From the NCBI GenBank assembly GCA_020024175.1, contig JAHHUB010000016.1, positions 1 through 16,485 of the forward strand: a DNA stretch of 16,485 bases, written 5' to 3'. The notes under the pieces were generated by a model, which saw only the letters and a program-made list of their open reading frames with translations, was not told the origin of the DNA and did not search any database. The first letter of the stretch is position 1. Each line of letters opens with the position of its first letter. The DNA comes from Oscillospiraceae bacterium. Its GTDB lineage: Bacteria; Bacillota; Clostridia; Oscillospirales; Ruminococcaceae. The translations under genes were made by a program, and so were the position numbers. Of this stretch, positions 1 to 7,461 are shown piece by piece.

Positions 1-73
<73 letters not shown>

Positions 74-104
74 ATATATAAGGCTCTCTCTTGAGTGCCT
101 TATC

Positions 105-133
105 AGTATATCATAGTTTAAACTATTTGTCAA
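105..133 (-). promoter_or_regulatory. SigA-type promoter of tRNA-fMet
   Basis: The reverse strand has TTGACA (128-133), a 17-nt spacer and TATACT (105-110), giving a predicted start near position 98, about 25 nt before the mature tRNA. The spacer contains a perfect 14-bp palindrome (113-126, ATAGTTTAAACTAT). A further 7-bp inverted repeat, ATAAGGC/GCCTTAT (78-84 and 97-103), spans the start region. The near-consensus hexamers fit strong, ftsZ-independent expression of a stable RNA. Confidence 0.85.
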
Positions 134-157
134 TACTTTTTTAGATATTTTTTAAAT

Positions 158-1420
158 TTATTTATCCTTGTTAAAAAAAGACATCAAAACATTGAAATAA
201 TCATCATCTTCTTCGTTTGCTTTCCAAGAAGGTTCAGATGGCTGTTTTGGTTCAGCTATTTCAGGTTTAAAAGGGGCCTCAGGCTCTTTTTTTTTCTCTT
301 CTTCAACTGGCTGTGAAACAGTTTCTTCCTCAATGTGTTCTTCTTTTACAGCCACTGTAGGAATAATGGGTTTGTAGCTGGAAACAGTTTCATTAGCCTT
401 TGCAGGAGTTTTAAATGTATACTCCGGAATATCAAAAGCATCTGTTTCTTCTCTGGTTTCAAAGTCTGTAGCAATAACAGTTACTCTCATGGTATCGCCA
501 AGGCTTTCGTCGTATGTAGTACCCCATTTAAGTCTTACACCCTCACTGAGCAGAGATTTAACAAGTGTAGATGCCTTCTTAATTTCCTTAATACCAACAC
601 CTTCTGAAACAGTGATATTGAGAATTGCACGTCTTGCACCGTCGATTTTTCCTTCCAGCAACGGAGATGCAACAGCAGCTTGAGCAGCAACTATAGCTCT
701 GTCCTTACCTTGAGCCTCACCTACACCCATATGAGCATATCCTGCGTCTTTCATAACAGATGTAATATCTGCAAAGTCAAGGTTAACCTCACCTTTAATT
801 TGAATAAGGTCTGAAATACTTTGAACACCACGGCTTAAAACATTATCTGCCAAGGCAAAAGCTTCAGCAAGAGTTATATCTTCATCTTCATCATCATCAG
901 GCAAAAGTCTTTCATTAGGAATAACCAACAAAGAGTCAACATGTTCTTTTAGTTTTTCAATTCCTTTTTCAGCCAAAGCCATTTTAGATGCACCTTCAAA
1001 TTCAAAAGGCTTAGTTACTACAGCCACAGTCAAAATACCCATATCGTGAGCAAGTTTAGCTACAACGGGAGATGCACCTGTACCTGTACCGCCACCCATA
1101 CCGGTTGCAATAAATACCATATCTGCACCTTTAAGTATGGATTGAATTTCTTCACGGCTTTCTTCAGCAGCTTCCTGACCTTTGGCAGGATCACCGCCAG
1201 CACCTGTTCCTCTGGTGAGTTTTTCTCCGATTTGTAGTTTATTAGGTGCTGCTGCACCTTCAAGAACTTGTTTATCTGTATTTACAACAATAAATTCAAC
1301 TTCTCTGATACCATCTGCCATCATGCGGTTGACAGCATTTCCTCCGCCTCCGCCTACACCTACTACTTTTATGCAAACCCCTTCGGTTTGTTCTTTATCA
1401 ATATTAAAATTCATTTGCAT
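158..1420 (-). CDS. ftsZ: Cell division protein FtsZ
   Basis: Tubulin-like GTPase that polymerises into the Z ring and recruits the divisome at midcell. The protein has 420 residues. The nucleotide-binding N-terminus has GVGGGGGNAVNRM (21-33) and the tubulin signature GGGTGTG (110-116). The T7 synergy loop, NLDFADI, lies at 213-219. The globular core ends near 321, followed by a charged Glu/Pro/Lys-rich linker (about 328-402). Two oddities stand out. An acidic run DDDEDED (175-181) sits just after NERLL, where relatives have a slightly shorter, less acidic segment. The tail reads DDDYFNVLMSFFNKDK and lacks a recognisable IPxFL-type conserved C-terminal peptide. The ATG start follows an AGGGGG ribosome site by 8 nt. 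It is separated from ftsQ by 193 nt with its own likely promoter. No ftsA precedes it, and no clear intrinsic terminator separates it from the tRNA gene. Confidence 0.98.
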   Translation of the reverse strand: MQMNFNIDKEQTEGVCIKVVGVGGGGGNAVNRMMADGIREVEFIVVNTDKQVLEGAAAPNKLQIGEKLTRGTGAGGDPAKGQEAAEESREEIQSILKGADMVFIATGMGGGTGTGASPVVAKLAHDMGILTVAVVTKPFEFEGASKMALAEKGIEKLKEHVDSLLVIPNERLLPDDDEDEDITLAEAFALADNVLSRGVQSISDLIQIKGEVNLDFADITSVMKDAGYAHMGVGEAQGKDRAIVAAQAAVASPLLEGKIDGARRAILNITVSEGVGIKEIKKASTLVKSLLSEGVRLKWGTTYDESLGDTMRVTVIATDFETREETDAFDIPEYTFKTPAKANETVSSYKPIIPTVAVKEEHIEEETVSQPVEEEKKKEPEAPFKPEIAEPKQPSEPSWKANEEDDDYFNVLMSFFNKDK

Positions 1421-1431
1421 TATCCATTCCC

Positions 1432-1466
1432 CCTAAGCATAAGTTTGTACTTAGGTGTTTTACACC
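1432..1466 (-). promoter_or_regulatory. ftsZ leader with competing hairpins
   Basis: Two inverted repeats share bases in the predicted 59-nt ftsZ leader. GGTGT-AAA-ACACC covers 1454-1466. CCTAAG/CTTAGG (1450-1455 with 1432-1437) has a 12-nt loop and would pair three bases of the AGGGGG ribosome site (1429-1434). The two stems overlap at 1454-1455, so only one can form. The repeats are visible in the sequence; a regulatory role is inference. Confidence 0.3.
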
Positions 1467-1485
1467 ACTTTATACTAACAATACT

Positions 1486-1514
1486 AATTTACCACATTTT
1501 TATAAATTAATCAA
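1486..1514 (-). promoter_or_regulatory. Probable SigA-type promoter of ftsZ
   Basis: The reverse strand has TTGATT (1509-1514), a 17-nt spacer and TAAATT (1486-1491), upstream of ftsZ in the 193-nt gap after ftsQ. The predicted start is near 1479. The hexamers are moderate rather than consensus. No intrinsic terminator was found after ftsQ, so read-through from the upstream cluster could also supply ftsZ. Confidence 0.6.
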
Positions 1515-1613
1515 GAGATTATTATTTCTTTTTTCAATATACAATACTGATTAGCCGTATATCTTCAGATTAAATTATTTTTTATTTTATTTTTCTTATC
1601 ACAGCTTTCCGAT

Positions 1614-2711
1614 TTAATTTATTTCTTGTTTTTCGTTCTCTATCGATTCGGTTTTTTCTTCTTTTTTCTCCTCTGTTTTGGGCGGCTCATTATTTATCAT
1701 TTCGGGTATTTGGTAGTTATCATAATAATTTTCATCCTCATTTATAAGACTGTCAATATCCATTTCTCTTACTCTGAGTTGCTTTGGAATTGTGGCATCA
1801 ATCACTCCTTGAAAATTTGTATCTTCATTATATTCTTCTATATGTTTTACGAAATTTAGTTTATATTCCAGATTGTCTTCACTTCCCAAAAGTATTAAAA
1901 GACGATCCTGATAAACTATTTTCATATTAAGTCTGTCTGTTATATCTATTTTTGTAACTCCAACAAAATCAGTTTTTTCAAAGGCTGCTAAAAGACTGCT
2001 GAGCATTGCCAGTGTTTCACTGTTTTCCTTTGAGATATAATCTCCTGGCTGAAAACCGAAGGTATCATCAGGTGTTTCGTTTGTATCCATAAACGGACTT
2101 GTATTTTCAGTTTCATCATCATTTTGTTCGGTATTCTCCTGACTTGTTTCCAAGCTGCCGGATTGATTATTTTCTTCATTGCTTTGTTCGGAATTTTCAT
2201 CAGATATTTCTTCAGATGCTGTTTTTAATTTTTTTGTTGTGGATTTTATTTTACCCATACCCATTACAATGGGCATTTTTGTATTTACCAAAACATTGGT
2301 TCTTTCCAAAACTCTGCCGTTTTCACTTATAAGCAAAAAATCATCTTTATCTTTAAACAAAGCATAGGGTTCTGCCTGCTTTATCTGTAAAATAACCGCT
2401 GTAGGAAATGTTATTTTTACATTTACATCCTGTATATATTCATATTTATCTATCAGGTTCTGTTTTATTCTTTTAGGTTTTATTTTGAATAAATTATCAC
2501 CCTTTTTTATTTGGGAACAGGCAATAATTTCTTCATTGGCATATTTGTTGTTGCCTGAAACCAAAATATCTTCAATCATAAAATATTTATTTGTCGCCAA
2601 ATAAAATGCCGTGGCAAAAAATAAAGCGAACGCCATAAAAATATATATTCTAAACCCCGATTTTTTCTTTTTTCGGGATTTGGAATTATTTATGGTTCTC
2701 TCTTCTTTCAA
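1614..2711 (-). CDS. ftsQ: Cell division protein FtsQ/DivIB
   Basis: Bitopic membrane protein of the FtsQ-FtsL-DivIC (FtsB) regulator that controls septal FtsW and PBP activity. It has 365 residues: a basic cytoplasmic N-terminus (1-19, KSRKKKKS), one membrane helix (about 20-40), a POTRA domain (about 42-112) and a beta domain. The beta domain seems split by a Ser/Glu/Asn/Gln-rich acidic insert (about 163-224), with family-like sequence resuming at about 235-312 and an acidic Glu/Lys tail to the end. DivIB and FtsQ proteins are usually about 260-280 residues, so the insert and tail explain the extra length. The start is TTG: no ATG occurs before the membrane helix, and an AGGGAG site lies just upstream, inside the end of murA. 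Only 2 nt separate it from murA, which suggests translational coupling. Confidence 0.9.
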   Translation of the reverse strand: MKEERTINNSKSRKKKKSGFRIYIFMAFALFFATAFYLATNKYFMIEDILVSGNNKYANEEIIACSQIKKGDNLFKIKPKRIKQNLIDKYEYIQDVNVKITFPTAVILQIKQAEPYALFKDKDDFLLISENGRVLERTNVLVNTKMPIVMGMGKIKSTTKKLKTASEEISDENSEQSNEENNQSGSLETSQENTEQNDDETENTSPFMDTNETPDDTFGFQPGDYISKENSETLAMLSSLLAAFEKTDFVGVTKIDITDRLNMKIVYQDRLLILLGSEDNLEYKLNFVKHIEEYNEDTNFQGVIDATIPKQLRVREMDIDSLINEDENYYDNYQIPEMINNEPPKTEEKKEEKTESIENEKQEIN

Positions 2712-2713
2712 AG

Positions 2714-3970
2714 TTATCTCTCCCTTTTTATTTCTAATCCCAAGGCTTTTAATTTTCCGTCAAAATTTTCATATCCTCTTTCGATATGACTTATTTCATT
2801 TACCTGTGTTATTCCTTCCGCATTTAATGCAGCAATACAAATTGCAGCACCACCCCGTAGGTCAGTACATCTTGTAACTGCACCATGAAGATGAGGAACA
2901 CCTGTAACTATAGCTACTTTTCCCTCTGTTTTAATATTAGCTCCCATTCGTGTAAGTTCAGCCACATGTTTATATCTGCTTTCAAAAATATTTTCCACAA
3001 ATACCGAAGTACCATCGGAAACTGCTGCTGCTGACATTAAAGGTGACTGCATATCTGTGGGAAATCCGGGATAGGGCATGGTTCTTATAAGTTTTGGAGC
3101 TTTAAGATTTTCAGTGCCTTTGATATAAATTCCCTCAGATGAAGATTTTACAAAACAACCCATTTCCTCAAATATGGGCAAAACAGATGTCAAATGTTCT
3201 GCTCTTGCTTTTTTCAGCATTATTTCACCTTTGGTAACTGCTGCAGCACATAGAAATGTAGCTGCCTCCACACGGTCGGAAATCACAGTGTGCTCAGCTT
3301 CTCCGCAAAGTTTTTTTACACCTTCAATATATATTGTTCCTGTTTTGTCAATGGAAATTTCAGCACCGCATTTATTTAAAAAATCTGCCAAATCCAAAAT
3401 TTCAGGTTCTCTGGCACTATTATAAATAGTGGTATTTCCATCGGCATTTACTGCAGCTATCATTGCATTTTCTGTTGCACCCACACTGGGAAAGGGAAGA
3501 TTTATAACACAGCCCTTTAATTTATCTTTGACTTTACATTCTAAATATCCGCCTTTTTCCTCTATGGAAACTCCGAATTTTTTCATGGCGGATATATGCA
3601 TATCAATAGGTCTGGGTCCCAGTTCACAGCCACCGGGATAACTTATTTCAGCACCTTTACACCTGGAAATAACAGCACCCATAAACACAATGGAAGATCT
3701 CATTTCCCGCATTAAATCATCGGGAATATTGTTGTTTACAATATTGCTGTTGTCCAAAATGACAGTATTTCCCTCTATTTTATATTTGCTGCCCAAATGT
3801 TCCAAAATATTTAATGCTGCTTTTACATCGGTAAGTCCGGGGCAATTATGTATCACGCATTTATTGCATAAAACCGATGCTGATAATATGGGCAGAGCTG
3901 AATTTTTTGCTCCGTTTATAACAATTTCACCCTGAGCTTTTTTGCCGCCCTCTATAATATATTTAGACAT
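2714..3970 (-). CDS. murA: UDP-N-acetylglucosamine 1-carboxyvinyltransferase MurA
   Basis: Cytoplasmic enzyme of the first committed peptidoglycan step: transfer of enolpyruvate from phosphoenolpyruvate to UDP-GlcNAc. The 418-residue product has the normal family length. K22 and N23 sit in GAKNSALPIL. The catalytic, fosfomycin-reactive cysteine is C115 in PGGCELGPRP, so fosfomycin sensitivity at the target is expected. GFPTDMQ carries the conserved Asp of the second domain. The ATG at 3970 is chosen over an ATG 48 nt upstream because AAAGGGTGA lies about 8 nt before it and the product then begins like other MurA proteins (MSKYIIEGG). It occupies the place that murB or murC hold in many Firmicute clusters, after murG. 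Many Firmicutes have two MurA paralogues; which one this is cannot be told here. Confidence 0.95.
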   Translation of the reverse strand: MSKYIIEGGKKAQGEIVINGAKNSALPILSASVLCNKCVIHNCPGLTDVKAALNILEHLGSKYKIEGNTVILDNSNIVNNNIPDDLMREMRSSIVFMGAVISRCKGAEISYPGGCELGPRPIDMHISAMKKFGVSIEEKGGYLECKVKDKLKGCVINLPFPSVGATENAMIAAVNADGNTTIYNSAREPEILDLADFLNKCGAEISIDKTGTIYIEGVKKLCGEAEHTVISDRVEAATFLCAAAVTKGEIMLKKARAEHLTSVLPIFEEMGCFVKSSSEGIYIKGTENLKAPKLIRTMPYPGFPTDMQSPLMSAAAVSDGTSVFVENIFESRYKHVAELTRMGANIKTEGKVAIVTGVPHLHGAVTRCTDLRGGAAICIAALNAEGITQVNEISHIERGYENFDGKLKALGLEIKRER

Positions 3971-4077
3971 ATAATTCACCCTTTGCTTATAAGTCAGAAA
4001 ACTTCTCTGCAAAAGCATACTATGCCTAAATTCATATTTTGGTGAATAAACATTGATTTTTATTTTAAATATGGCTT
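3971..4077 (-). promoter_or_regulatory. murG-murA gap with a possible ribosome-site-masking repeat
   Basis: At 107 nt this is one of the longer gaps inside the cluster. ATTCACC (4041-4047, as read on the reverse strand) is fully complementary to GGTGAAT (3974-3980), which overlaps the murA ribosome site. An 11-bp near-palindrome GCATA-G-TATGC lies between them. No convincing promoter or terminator is visible. A folded leader that masks murA initiation is possible but rests on only 7 bp across a 60-nt loop. Confidence 0.2.
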
Positions 4078-5199
4078 TTATTTGTTTTCTATAAGCTCTA
4101 AAATATTGTCACTTATTCTCTTGTTAGCATCCAAATATGCCATATCCGAGGCATTTTTTCCCAGTTTTTTCATAATTGCAGGATTTTCCAAAATTTCTTC
4201 TGTGGCCTTAATTATACTTTCATTGGTTAAATCTTTTTCCTCAATTAAATATGCTGCGTTTCTGTCCGCCATAACTTTGGCATTGTGGTATTGGTGATTC
4301 TCCGCTACATTGGGAGAAGGTATTAGAATTGAGGCTTTTCCCGCTGCCTGAATTTCACTTAATGATATAGCTCCGCTGCGGCTTATCACCAAATCTGCTG
4401 CTGCCATACATTCAGCCATGTCATTTATATATTCTCTTATTTCTGTATGATCATTTTTGTAGTTTATGTGTTTATCTTCCAAAAGTTTAAAAAATCCATC
4501 ATAGCCTTTTTTTCCTGTGGCATGAATATGATATATATCATCTCTGTTGCTGTGCCATTTTATTATATCTGCCACAGCTTCATTTACTTTACCTGCTCCC
4601 AAACTGCCACCGAAAGTGAGAATACATTTTCTGTTTCCCACTCCCAGTTTATTTCTGGCACTTTCACGGTCTGCCATTATTATTTCTTCTCTGACGGGAT
4701 TTCCTGTGATTATATATTCACAACCGTCAGGTAAATATTTTTTAGCTTCTTCAACTGCCAAAAGGATTTTATCTGCAAATTTAAAATTAAGCTTATTTGA
4801 AACTCCCGGATATGCGTTTTGCTCATGAGCTACAGTTTTTATACCCATATCATGAGCAGTTTTCAGTATAGGTGCAGAAACATATCCTCCTGTTCCCACT
4901 GCTACATCAGGAGAAAATTGGGAAATTATAGTTTTTGCTCTTTTTCCGCAAGTTAAAAGGCATTTTACCGCCTTTATATTGTGCTTAATATTTCTCATGC
5001 AGATATATCTCTCAAAACCCATAACTTCAATAGGTGCAAAGTCAAATCCCGCTTTTGGCACAAGTCTTGCCTCCATGCCACTTGGATTTCCCGCAAAAAG
5101 TATTTCGGCATGGGGATAAAGATTTTTTATATAGTTTGCAACGGCAATAGCGGGATTTATATGCCCACCTGTACCTCCACAGGCAAATAAAATTTTCAT
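4078..5199 (-). CDS. murG: MurG, lipid I N-acetylglucosaminyltransferase
   Basis: Membrane-associated GT-B glycosyltransferase that adds GlcNAc from UDP-GlcNAc to lipid I, making lipid II on the inner face of the membrane. The 373-residue product begins MKILFACGGTGGH, with the N-terminal glycine loop at 8-13. The second glycine-rich loop is FGGSLGA (196-202). The UDP-GlcNAc-binding segment SRSGAISLSEIQAAGKAS (273-290) contains the conserved Glu that contacts the sugar nucleotide, followed by PSPNVAENHQ. The ATG at 5199 has GGAGGA 6 nt upstream, so it is preferred over a possible start 21 nt earlier. The stop codon of ftsW is 1 nt before the start, a coupled arrangement typical of the murG-ftsW pair. 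Confidence 0.97.
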   Translation of the reverse strand: MKILFACGGTGGHINPAIAVANYIKNLYPHAEILFAGNPSGMEARLVPKAGFDFAPIEVMGFERYICMRNIKHNIKAVKCLLTCGKRAKTIISQFSPDVAVGTGGYVSAPILKTAHDMGIKTVAHEQNAYPGVSNKLNFKFADKILLAVEEAKKYLPDGCEYIITGNPVREEIIMADRESARNKLGVGNRKCILTFGGSLGAGKVNEAVADIIKWHSNRDDIYHIHATGKKGYDGFFKLLEDKHINYKNDHTEIREYINDMAECMAAADLVISRSGAISLSEIQAAGKASILIPSPNVAENHQYHNAKVMADRNAAYLIEEKDLTNESIIKATEEILENPAIMKKLGKNASDMAYLDANKRISDNILELIENK

Positions 5200-5200
5200 A

Positions 5201-6382
5201 TTATTCCTCCTTATCCTCAATGTTGTTTTCTCTTGATATACTCAATATTATTCCCATCTGAGCCAGCAACATCATAAGGGAAGTACCTCCATAGGAAAAG
5301 AAAGGCAGAGATATGCCTGTATTTGGTATTGTGTTTGTTACAACCGCCACATTAAATATAACCTGTATACCCACCTGTGATATAATACCTATACAAAGCA
5401 AACTTCCAAATCTGTCCTTGCATTTTAAACCTATGGAAAATCCTCTCCATACAAATATCACAAAAAGTGCCAGTAATAAAGTAGCTCCCACAAAACCTAT
5501 CTCTTCACAAATTATAGAAAATATAAAGTCGTTTTGAGGTTCAGGCAAATAAAGATATTTCTGTTTGGAATCTCCTATTCCCACACCCATAAGTCCACCT
5601 GAACCTATGGCATACAGGGACTGAATTACCTGATAACCTTCATCTTTAGCGGCAGAAAAAGGGTTCAGCCAATAGTTTACTCTGGTCATCAATCTATCCC
5701 ATTTTCCAAGTGCAAATACTGCCAATGGGAAACCAAAGGCAAGACTTCCGCCAAGCATAAACAAGTGGCTCACTTTTGTTCCGCCTATAAACATCATTAT
5801 TCCGGCTATACAAATTACGATAATTGTAGCTGAAAGGTGAGGTTCCAATATAAGAAGAATACTATATACACCTGTCAATACCAAAAGAGGAAATACACCT
5901 TTTTTAAAATCTCCCATTTTGTCTTCATTGTCTGTCATATACTTCGCAAAGTAAATTGCAACAGCCAATTTAGCAATTTCAGATGGTTGGAATGTGAGTA
6001 AATCCTCACCGGCTATTTTTACGAAAATCCATCTTCTGGCATTGTTAAGTTCTTTCTGTGTAAATACAAAAATCAGCAGCACTATAGATATAATAACTAT
6101 TATTTTACTGAAATTCTTCAGTACACGGTAGTCAAATTTAGATACCATAAACATGGCAATTATACCGCCCACTGCAAATATGGACTGTCTTAATATATAG
6201 TGAAAACTGTTTTTATGGTAATAATAAGCATTGGCATAGCTGGCTGAAAAAAGCATCAGCAAACCAATACCCAAAATCGCAAGAAGCAGAAACAAAAAAG
6301 TGCCATCCACAGATCCGCCTTTTGAAAAAATATGATATCTAGGCTTGTTTTTAATTTTTTTTATCTTCTTTTTTTCAGCCAA
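5201..6382 (-). CDS. ftsW: SEDS peptidoglycan glycosyltransferase FtsW/SpoVE
   Basis: Polytopic membrane polymerase of the SEDS family that uses lipid II to build glycan strands with its partner class B PBP. The 393-residue product has a basic N-terminus and about ten hydrophobic segments. Family motifs include FQPSEIAKLA (131-140), a large extracellular segment with LPEPQNDFIFSIICEE (279-294) containing the catalytic Asp (D285), and the C-terminal GISLPFFSYGGTS (356-368). Dcw position and similarity fit FtsW or the sporulation paralogue SpoVE; the sequence alone does not separate the two. The start is TTG: the frame opens after a TGA only three codons upstream, there is no ATG before the first helix, and GAGGTG lies about 5 nt upstream. 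murD, which usually precedes it, is absent; mraY ends 27 nt upstream. Confidence 0.95.
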   Translation of the reverse strand: MAEKKKIKKIKNKPRYHIFSKGGSVDGTFLFLLLAILGIGLLMLFSASYANAYYYHKNSFHYILRQSIFAVGGIIAMFMVSKFDYRVLKNFSKIIVIISIVLLIFVFTQKELNNARRWIFVKIAGEDLLTFQPSEIAKLAVAIYFAKYMTDNEDKMGDFKKGVFPLLVLTGVYSILLILEPHLSATIIVICIAGIMMFIGGTKVSHLFMLGGSLAFGFPLAVFALGKWDRLMTRVNYWLNPFSAAKDEGYQVIQSLYAIGSGGLMGVGIGDSKQKYLYLPEPQNDFIFSIICEEIGFVGATLLLALFVIFVWRGFSIGLKCKDRFGSLLCIGIISQVGIQVIFNVAVVTNTIPNTGISLPFFSYGGTSLMMLLAQMGIILSISRENNIEDKEE

Positions 6383-6409
6383 AATTTCACCTCATTATAA
6401 ATTATAAAA

Positions 6410-7444
6410 TTATATCTTAAATATGGTAATTAAAATATCCAGTCCCACACCTATAAAATTTATCAAGGTAAATAAACCGACTATTTTAACTTCATTCATA
6501 CCACACATTTCGCAGTGATGATGCCATGGGCTCATCTTAAATACTCTTTTTCCTGTAAGTTTAAAGGATGTAACCTGAATTATAACAGAAAGAGATTCTG
6601 TAATATAAATTATACCCAAAAACAGAAGAACTAATGGTGTACCTGACTGAAATGCCATAGCTACCACCAATCCACCAAGGAATAATGATCCTGTATCACC
6701 CATAAACACTTTTGCCGGATAGAAATTCCAAATCAGGAAACCCAGACAACCAGCGGCTGTGGCAACTGCAAGAATATTTAAATTTTCCATTCCATGCCCT
6801 ATTATAACGCTGTGTGCCATAAATCCCACTGCACAGGAAAAAGTAACAGAAGCATTAAGTCCATCCAAACCATCAGTTAAGTTTACAGAGTTAGTTATAA
6901 ATATCATGCCCAAAATACAAAGAGGATAATATAAAAATCCAAAATTTACAAGTCCAAAAAACGGAACCCAAACATATGTGGATATATCTCCCACAAAATA
7001 CATGGTAGCAAGGTAGAAAACAGATACTATAAACTGCATTATAACTTTTTGCTTAGCTGTAAGACCAAGATTTCTCTTTTTAACTACTTTTATGTAGTCA
7101 TCTACAAATCCGATAAATCCAAATCCCAGTGCCATTATTATACCTACAATAAATCTTGCAGTAGGTATTATTTCATATTCTGATGCTATATCCTTATTTT
7201 GGGCATTCATCATAAATCCTATTACCGCAGCCGCAGTAATGCCTATTATAAACATAAATCCTCCCATAGTAGGGGTATTTTGTTTTGATTTATGCCACTT
7301 TGGTCCTTCGTCCAATATTGTTTGACCAAATTTTAATTTTCTGAGAAAAGGTATAAACCATATTCCCAATATGGAAGTTATTCCAAACCCGATTAATGCG
7401 GTAACTAAAAGTGTCCATCCGCTGATTGTATTTCCCTCAAACAT
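6410..7444 (-). CDS. mraY: MraY, phospho-MurNAc-pentapeptide translocase
   Basis: Integral membrane enzyme that transfers phospho-MurNAc-pentapeptide from UDP to undecaprenyl phosphate, making lipid I. The 344-residue product is slightly longer than usual. The Asp pair D115-D116 (VDDYIK), NLTDGLDGL (188-196) and GDTG (249-252) mark the Mg-nucleotide site, and HHH (308-310) is the substrate-recognition motif. The motif continues CEMCGMNE, where family members mostly have an aromatic residue directly after HHH. The ATG at 7444 is supported by AGAGGTGA about 6 nt upstream; earlier in-frame starts would lie inside murF. It follows murF by 17 nt and precedes ftsW by 27 nt, with no room for murD. 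Confidence 0.96.
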   Translation of the reverse strand: MFEGNTISGWTLLVTALIGFGITSILGIWFIPFLRKLKFGQTILDEGPKWHKSKQNTPTMGGFMFIIGITAAAVIGFMMNAQNKDIASEYEIIPTARFIVGIIMALGFGFIGFVDDYIKVVKKRNLGLTAKQKVIMQFIVSVFYLATMYFVGDISTYVWVPFFGLVNFGFLYYPLCILGMIFITNSVNLTDGLDGLNASVTFSCAVGFMAHSVIIGHGMENLNILAVATAAGCLGFLIWNFYPAKVFMGDTGSLFLGGLVVAMAFQSGTPLVLLFLGIIYITESLSVIIQVTSFKLTGKRVFKMSPWHHHCEMCGMNEVKIVGLFTLINFIGVGLDILITIFKI

Positions 7445-7461
7445 TTTTATCACCTCTGATT

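Noticed and set aside
78..103. ATAAGGC/GCCTTAT repeat as the ftsZ terminator
   Set aside because: It has a 12-nt loop and no U tract after it, and it spans the predicted tRNA transcription start.
3971..4018. 16-residue N-terminal extension of murA
   Set aside because: The ATG at 3970 has the ribosome site and places the catalytic cysteine at residue 115, as in standard MurA numbering.
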